Below the pieces are notes generated by a model. It was given only the letters and a program-made list of their open reading frames with translations, searched no databases and was not told the origin of the DNA. 64,000 bases of DNA. It comes from Opisthorchis felineus. Taxonomy: Eukaryota > Platyhelminthes > Trematoda > Opisthorchiida > Opisthorchiidae. Location: the NCBI GenBank assembly GCA_004794785.1, contig SJOL01001128.1:4494-68493 (forward strand), written 5' to 3'. Each line of letters starts with the position of its first letter. Positions within the stretch are counted from its first letter, which is position 1. This document shows, piece by piece, positions 57,593 to 64,000 of the stretch. A program made the position numbers and the translations under genes.

Positions 57593-59800
57593 ATTTGCAT
57601 TTGAATAATGTTACAAAACCCTAGCGAATGTAAAACTGAGTGTTCGGATCGGTTCAACAGGCAGTTAGATTAGCTTTTGTAAAAAAATTTCTATCTCTGT
57701 TTGAATTGTGTCATGTGGGTTCCAATTTTGACGTGACCAATTTGCATCGTAATTTTCCTGCATCGAACATATTTTTGGAAGAACCAAGAACAGAGGATTT
57801 AGTTATGTCTTGTTTCTTCGCTAAAAGTAGTGTCTATCATCACACCATCATATCAAACACTTACCTTGCTGGATTCATTTTGCATTTTTGAAGGCGCACC
57901 ACGTTAGCTGGGTTCGACCGTCAGCTGAGTTCTTCGTCCGAAGACAACAAACACAGTCACGTGGTCATCCACGGATGGTTGGTTGTCTTTACCATTTGGC
58001 ATTAGAAGTCTCGACACTGACTGTCCCTCGTACTACCACCAGCTGTCACTCACCAGCTGTAATGCGAAAGCTGGACTGCTGCGGTCTTTATACTGCAGGG
58101 TATTTGGACTTGCTGACAATATATGAGTTGCGAAAGGGAGTTAGATTGCTGGAACAAAAAAGAAGTTCGCAAATTTGGTTCCCCCTTTGGAGTAACAGTC
58201 ACCTAGTCTTGCTTAAACCTACACCCACCTTTCGTTCGATCACTATCCTTGCAGGCTTTTACCATTTGACCTCAGGGCCGTTTGTTGGGAGATGGTAGTT
58301 GAAAATTCTAAAGGCCCTTCTCCATTGTTTTTATAGACCAGAATCGCATCTCAGTTTATTTGGACTGCTGCTGAGTTGTAGTCCATTCCTAAAGGATTAC
58401 CGCCAGTTTTTCTGAGTGAATGCAGTGGCTTCATAGTATAAATCCTCCTTGTTGAACTGCTACACCAGGGAACCTTTCTTTCTGTAGTCTATCCTCTGGT
58501 GCGTCAAAGTACGAACTTGTAATGACCGCCCCGTTGGCAAAGTTTTGCAAAGCACTGAGGCATTTCTGTAGTCCTCGAGCAATCTCTGCTGTGTTTTGAC
58601 ACTTATCGCGTCTGATTTTTTAGCGCTGACAGACTAACAAATATGCCACTTAATTAGGTGATCAGTTAATCGACGAGCCAGTCAGTCTTCGGATTTGTAA
58701 TATGACGGTTAACAGCGGTCTTGGAAAAATCACAATAATATAAAGATGTCAAGACAGTACATTCAGCACATTATGAGTACTTAATATGCAGGTCATTGAT
58801 CAATTTGTAGCATTCTTTGGAAGTTGCTATTGCTCTTGTAGTGTATCCGGGTTCCCATTCCAAGGCTGGACTAGAGAGAGACCCAGAGACCAGTCCAGAG
58901 ATCTGGTCACAATTACGATACATAAAGTCCTGTTCAAACCGCGGTGAATGACTGTGTTGCAATGCGGAACCATAACTGATGTAGACGATTCACGTCGTAC
59001 GCCCCTCTGCATATATTTCGCGTGGTTCGGGTCCAAGGCATATTGTTTTGATTTCAACCGAAAATCGTGGATTACCCCAAGTGGTGTGCCAGTCTATTTT
59101 ATGGATCAATTTTGTGTTAGGCTCCATCCATTTCTGGGGATATTCCAGTGGACCGTAATTCGACAAATTTCCGTAACTGAAGCGAAATGCTTTCTTGTAA
59201 CTTCGAGTTACTCATGAGTAGCTTAAAATCTCCACACTCCAAGTCAGGCACCCACGTAGGCTGCTTCCCAGAATTTTACCCTCACTTATAAGAGTGGTCC
59301 AGTATTGTTTCGCAAAATCTATAGTTTGTTTCGGCGAAACTAGTTTCTCCTAACGTGGTCCGCCTTTTGATGCAGTAAAAAAAGATATTGAGCGATAAGC
59401 AAGCTTTGGAGCCTACCTTTATGTGTTTTCGTCATCCCGATAGACTCTATCGACAGATACGCTTCAAGTGAGAATCTTCTTACTCCAGTAGATTTTCCCA
59501 TTTACAATTGACGGCTAAATGTATATTCTCCCCGGGCCGTGCTTCCCTACTTTGAACAGTTGTCTGATTGTTGGACGAAGCTGAGTCGATCGTTAAGTTG
59601 GGTGCAACCAGGTCTCTGGAGTTATTGGGGTCCCAAAATACATTTAAACGATGAAAACACACTGCTATTTCTTCTGGCCGAATTTCGGCCCCTTTTCTGG
59701 TGCCCGTCCAAGATCAGTGTGCTGTACTCCTAAGCCTTTTTGTTTCAAGATTGTTGTCCCTCATGTGAATCTTGCTGGATCGAACTCTGAAATGTCCAAA
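57593..59800. other. Several open plus-strand frames, none assignable
   Basis: Plus frames at 57640-57891, 57888-58298 and 58948-59217 are of moderate length, but lack recognisable motifs and splice signals I can defend. Confidence 0.3.
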
Positions 59801-60156
59801 GAAGCTTCAGAGAGCGTTTTACTGGTCAGTATATGTCCGGTCCGTCTTATATTCACCGATTTTTGACGGCACTCACAAACCACCATTTCACTAGATGGAA
59901 GTCACGTTTGCACAACGACCCATGGCGAACTACGATAAAATACAAACACATTGTGTCGACGCCACCACCACGTATTGCCGACGAAGCAGATCTCCTGGAC
60001 ACTCCAGACAAGTACACACCGTATGAGAAGCCTCAAAAGCCTCTGTTCGCCGTTCTTGCGCTTGCACACGCCAGCGAGGCTGCTGATTTGGTTGGCCGAA
60101 AACCCTTTCAGTTGCTACCTCATCTACAGCGTATAGACAGTGACGAACTCAAATGA
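59801..60156 (+). CDS. Probable terminal exon of an unknown gene
   Basis: Of the candidate exons this one reads most like protein. From about 59828, after TTTTACTGGTCAG, the frame gives FLTALTNHHFTRWKSRLHND, PWRTTIKYKHIVSTPPPRIA, DEADLLDTPDKYTPYEKPQK, LFAVLALAHASEAADLVGRK and LLPHLQRIDSDELK, then TGA. Codon third positions lean to G/C, unlike the surrounding DNA. The proline-rich and charged composition is globular-like, with no membrane segment. Family not recognised. A Met at 59833 could be a start, but an upstream exon is as likely. Confidence 0.5.
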
Positions 60157-61289
60157 AGTAGCAATCCATGAGTTTTAGCCATAGCATTTGCCATCCTGAC
60201 GCTCATAACTGTTGACTGCTGACACGGTGAGGCTGTTATCCACCCGTCTCAACGACTTTGCAGTCAAAGTACACGACGTGTGAAGTTTCCGCCTTCTCAA
60301 ACCTCTCCTTGATTGTCGTATGTATCCCGGTTTTCCTTATTCCACTATTTTTGCGCCCCCTCCAGATCTTATCGAAACCTGTTCTGCCTAACGCGGCCCC
60401 CTGGTAGCAGGCTATGTAGTGTACGCATTTTTCGGTTTCCAGTAGGTAAGGTTACATACCTTTAAACGTACAACCTGACCGGCACTGTACTTTCGTAGCA
60501 TGCTACCTCCTTTTCACTTATTTCACTTTGTGTGCAACCACTTTTAATCTTTCAATGTTGACGGTAAAATATATATCCATAAGACGAGCGAAATTCATGT
60601 TATTCCTTGAACATCCGGTTAACACTTTGTTCTTATCGTCAGCCACAACTGGGCCAATCGTCAAGTCACCTACGACGAGGCCCCGCAGTTAATATAAAAA
60701 TGATATCGACTGACACTAAACTGGTCGACGGTCCGTGAGTTCAGGTTGCTTACAGTTCTCTAGGCGAATCAGTTCAAGTGTAGGTGTGTGTTTTCTTGGC
60801 TACAGCACCAAACAGTGGGGGTTATAGTCATCTCTTTGGGATTTGTTCATCAGTATCAATCACAGCACAGTGAAGCCCGCCACTTCACATCGAGGTTTGG
60901 CAAATGTGGACGTGAGCATACTCTGGAATCATGCGCTAGATTTTAAATGGTCGAAGTTTCGCTGAGGATAAAATGATTTTGATAGTTTCTGTGATGCGCA
61001 GATTTTATGTAGTCCCAGATGTATTGTGAATAGGTACTATTCTTATACACGTCCTGCAAGACCATACACGTATACAAACGTTACGCTTTATGCTGACCAA
61101 CAGCAATTTGTTCAGACTTTTCACTGGCCTCGTAGTACTCCGGACCTTGTTTCGATGGAATATTTGACAATGAAATGGCGAGTGGATAAACATTCATCAT
61201 TGTAAGTTTTCATGGATTACGTTGACCGCTTTGAGACAGTACGGAGAAGACTATGAACGTCTTTGACAAAATATTATTCATAAGTGTGC
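60157..61289. other. No recognised gene
   Basis: Would contain the 3' flank of the probable gene ending at 60156. No clear polyadenylation signal or repeat was identified. Confidence 0.4.
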
Positions 61290-61560
61290 TGAAAAATTCT
61301 TCGACAGCTTATTACAAGTGATGCCATTCTTAGGGCTCATCCGTTGGGTGTAATTCTCACAGTAGGCCTTGAAGCACCTTTAACTAACCCCATGAGTGAT
61401 GCGTTATGTCAAGAAAGTATATTCTGGTGTCTCGAATAAGGTGTCAACCGAAACAAAAGGCAGTCTTTTTTGTAGCACGTTCAGCTGAAGCATACCATAA
61501 AGGACAGTTCCGGTTAAATCCTCTTTTAACACCAAATTGAGTTACACATGAGAATCTGTC
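61270..61560. mobile_element. Family B fragments, opposing
   Basis: A minus tail with eroded ribozyme (61303-61354) is followed by a plus 5' part at about 61430-61560 with ACGTTCAGCTGAAGCATACC and ATAAAGGACAGTTCC. Confidence 0.55.
61303..61354 (-). ncRNA. Eroded hammerhead motif, family B (copy B12)
   Basis: Minus strand: CGGATGA, GCCCTAAGAATGGC (stem II kept), ATCAC, TTGTAA, TAAGC-T-GTC. The GAAA box is lost. Confidence 0.4.
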
Positions 61561-61738
61561 GTCAACATGAATGTTTATTTCCTTACTTTCAGCTCCCACT
61601 GATGCGAAATTTTCTTCGTTGAAGCAGCTACCACTGAACCACATCCAGCCTGTGAAGTCTAAAACTGGTCCATATTTCACAGCCTAGTCTGAGTAACTCA
61701 TCCTATTTCCAAAACGTTTTGAATAATATTACGAAGGC

Positions 61739-61972
61739 ATGGAATTCGTAGCCACACATTATGACGAAATAAATGTCTATGGATTAGGTCGAACTTCACG
61801 TAACACTGCATTACTGTCCGTATTTAATCAGGATCATCGCTATAATACTTTATTAAGTCCTCCAAAACGCCTTCTCGATACTACACTTTTTTCATGTTTC
61901 GAAGTTACAGGGGACAAACGAGATGGTGTACATTTATTACCACTACTGCGGGCCCCTCTCCGAGAGATCTAG
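61739..61972 (+). CDS. Possible exon or small gene, unrecognised
   Basis: A 77-codon frame from ATG reads MEFVATHYDEINVYGLGRTS, RNTALLSVFNQDHRYNTLLS and PPKRLLDTTLFSCFEVTGDK, ending PLLRAPLREI before TAG. Composition is protein-like and AT-rich at third positions. No family recognised. It may be a terminal exon on the same strand as the one at 59.8-60.2 kb, but no connection can be shown. Confidence 0.35.
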   Translation: MEFVATHYDEINVYGLGRTSRNTALLSVFNQDHRYNTLLSPPKRLLDTTLFSCFEVTGDKRDGVHLLPLLRAPLREI

Positions 61973-62278
61973 TTTGACTCCGTTCTGTACTAGGCGGCTT
62001 GCACTGATACTCACGTTTTATTTTTAATGTTTACAGACCACTGAGCCCTCCGTTTTGTGTGTTTTCCGAATCATATTTTCATTGGGGCACTGAAGATAAA
62101 AAGGTTTTTCGAAATTTACTCCACTTTTTAGCTTAATATCCTGTACTATGGCACTTTGCAAGTAAAAATATTCCCATGGATAGCATGGATTCATCCCTCG
62201 TGGATATCACAGCTGTGTAAGATCAAAATGGGCATGCGTGATTTGAATATCTAAGAGGCTTTCCAAAATTGGTGTGCG

Positions 62279-63230
62279 TTGTTCAAATACTCATCGAGAA
62301 ACACCACATGTGTATGTCTTCTCAGGTCCACATTCGACGTATTAACTGACCACAAAGGTTTGACCTTCATAACCATAAGCGGTAAACATTCAGTAAAGCG
62401 TCTGCTGCCATGTTCTACGTTAGAGCATAGCCGTTGGTGTGTACATGGTAAACATTTTAGCAGGGACTTGTTACGTGCATCATGCATACTGATTTCCCTT
62501 TACAAAAGGGTGAAATGGACCCTTGACCCACTAATTCAGAATGTTTACTGGTCAAAATACAACCTACTAACCGAGTGATATCAAAACAACTAACTTGCCA
62601 GGTTTCGTGGAGGATGGGTTTTCAGTACCAAGTGGAGTTTCTCAGCTTTTCGTCTCAGCAAAACTTATTGGTGGCATTTCACGTCTTAATGCGTCTCAAC
62701 TGCCGACTTACCAGTCCACCCCATCGCGCTCAGCTGTTCTGCCTGATTTGCATTATGCACACACTGGAATCAATGAGACGAAAACTTTACACCACTGGTC
62801 GTGTGGCGGCCGGAGCTACCGGTGAATATCATTCAGACCTGCAGAATGGTTCTGTGTCGCAGACAAATTGTTTTGTCACAACAACTACGCCAGGATTTGT
62901 GCTTTGTACCTTTCGAAAGATTCTTAGTCGCAATTGTATCCCTCGAGCACTTGTCACAGTTAGCCATTGCAATGTTATTTGGTGTGATTTTCAGGAACTT
63001 TGACAAACAGGATCGCCTGCGAACAACTTACTAGTCCTCCTTGCCATCCACAACACAATCACCTTGCTGGAAGTCTAAAAACACTCAAACATGCTATCCA
63101 TGCCATATATCCGGCCCTTTTTAATAAACACAATAAAGCACCCAGAAACGTTTCACAACAGTATAGGAATATCAAACACTCCGCAACAAGAAACAGTCTT
63201 GCTTGCTTATTGTTGACCGACGTTTGAAGT
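62279..63230 (+). mobile_element. Second broken Ty3/gypsy fragment (RNase H to integrase)
   Basis: Plus frames in order give STFDVLTDHKGLTF (RNase H block FTVxTDHKPLTF) and, after GKHSVKR and a damaged stretch, CVHGKHFSRDLLRASC (family: HxxGxxNxVADALSR). Then come AHTGINETKTLHHW (integrase zinc-binding region) and, at about 63000-63227, TSPPCHPQHNHLAGSLKTLK with VSQQYRNIKHSATRNSLACL. The last two match the HPQxNGLAERFxxTLK and FLxxYRxTxHxxTxxSPAxLL blocks. Frames change several times and the catalytic Glu region is mutated. Orientation is opposite to the element at 4.9-7.15 kb. Confidence 0.75.
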
Positions 63231-63585
63231 TATACCCCTAAAGAATAAAACTGGTCAAAGTCCAACCCTACAAAGGAAACGATATAAGGCCACCTAAATG
63301 CACAGGGCCGCCGCAAATATAGACCAGAATGGTAGAGCTTCACGACCTGACTGACTGTTTGGTGCGCAGCGGACACAAACGCTTGTCTTGATATGCTGGT
63401 GCCACCGCACTAAAAGCAAGTAGATCAGCTAACCAAGGGAAGCCAGGGGGTTAGTAAGACAGGGGGTGAAGGTGTAAGTCAGCCTAACATTGGATCCACA
63501 GGCAAGTACTATGGAAATCATACTTTAAAGACTACACAAGTTGAACTCTCCCGATGTAATTAATTATAACCTTTTATGGACGTAA
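63231..63585. other. No recognised feature
   Basis: Follows the integrase fragment. No readable frame or repeat seen. Confidence 0.4.
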
Positions 63586-63587
63586 TA

Positions 63588-63800
63588 CACTACTCATAAG
63601 GTTACTGAAAACTCTTTGACAGCCTACGACCGGTTTTGCCTTTCCTGGGGCTCATCATGTAGGCTCAGCCCCCGAGCTTCCGTCAACCCTATGTTCTACT
63701 GGAACCCAAATTGGACAGATTTCGACAAATACGCCCACTTGCAAATCAATTTGGTTTTGACGGGAGACTCACCTGGAACCCAGCATAATATCGTCCAGCC
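63588..63800 (-). mobile_element. Family B hammerhead repeat, minus copy
   Basis: Plus strand: ACTACTCATAAGGTTACTGA (tail), ribozyme complement, TATGTTCTACTGGAACCCAA, TTGGACAGATTTCGACAAAT, GGTTTTGACGGGAGACTCAC. It closely matches the copy at 53.7 kb. Confidence 0.8.
63618..63670 (-). ncRNA. Hammerhead motif, family B (copy B13)
   Basis: Minus strand: GGC-TGA-GCCTAC, ATGATGA (first core base changed), stem II GCCC/AGGC, AAAAC, CGGTC, GTAGGC-T-GTC. Stem I GCCTAC/GTAGGC is perfect. The core changes predict little activity. Confidence 0.75.
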
Positions 63801-64000
63801 ATTCATGTAGGTAAAACCAGGTGTTAGTTACCGGCACATGCACACTCATTCAGCGTGTGGCAGATGTGATTTATTCTTCGCCTTTACTATTTTGTACACT
63901 GTTTACACTGTCACAGACACATTCAAATATTACAGTTTACGCGTAAGTCATTTCCATTACCTTGTACACGACGGACATTGCATACCCAGACGCGTATTCA

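Overview
The window looks like eukaryotic, repeat-dominated DNA, most likely from a flatworm (platyhelminth). That assignment is an inference. It rests on many tRNA-headed, SINE-like repeats carrying hammerhead ribozymes (as in the schistosome Sm-alpha family), together with decayed Ty3/gypsy, RTE-like LINE and Penelope-like (PLE) retroelements, and on the lack of long ORFs, operons or bacterial signals. No rRNA, CRISPR array, intact tRNA gene or confidently named host gene was found.

The main result is a dense set of hammerhead-ribozyme motifs, 28 copies in 64 kb, in three interspersed families plus one odd copy. Each has the CTGATGA box, a stem II hairpin, the GAAA box, a very short stem III and a stem I that pairs across the core, which is the type I minimal hammerhead layout. 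Family A (stem II loop around CCAATAA) follows a tRNA-like head with A-box-like and B-box-like sequences. Family B (GCCC/GGGC stem II) sits near the 3' end of a repeat of about 320 bp and is the most abundant. Family C (GCTCT/AGAGC stem II) follows another tRNA-like head. The families differ in stem sequence but keep pairing. At 54.3-54.8 kb two family A units lie head to tail with a period of about 360 nt. At 29.6 and 43.4 kb, A-type and B-type ribozymes face opposite ways inside one composite repeat.

Layout: 0-4 kb has a possible exon only. 4.1-4.7 kb is a mosaic of family A. 4.9-7.15 kb is a broken Ty3/gypsy element (minus) with gag, zinc knuckles, protease, RT and an integrase end. 7.9-8.3 kb holds an inverted pair of family B elements. 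9.3-10.2 kb is an RTE-like LINE remnant (minus). 14-21 kb has scattered family B and C copies and an (AGAAC)n satellite. 23.3-24.6 kb is a PLE (minus) flanked by inverted repeats of about 250 bp. 25-30 kb has more family B copies, a tRNA-derived SINE, a second PLE fragment and a composite repeat. 32.0-32.5 kb is a third PLE fragment. 36.5-37.2 kb has a candidate three-exon gene. 37.2-46.7 kb has family A, B and C copies and LINE scraps. 47.7-48.3 kb holds the longest ORF (210 aa, unrecognised). 50.4-56 kb contains a solo PLE flank, family A, B and C copies and an RTE-like RT fragment. 57-60.2 kb and 61.7 kb hold unrecognised candidate exons on the plus strand. 62.3-63.2 kb is a second broken Ty3/gypsy fragment (plus), and the window ends in a family B copy.

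All retroelement reading frames seen are broken by stops, frameshifts or deletions, so nothing here looks autonomously mobile. The ribozyme cores are better preserved than the protein ORFs, and a few (25.9, 39.9, 53.75 and 55.27 kb) may be close to active.
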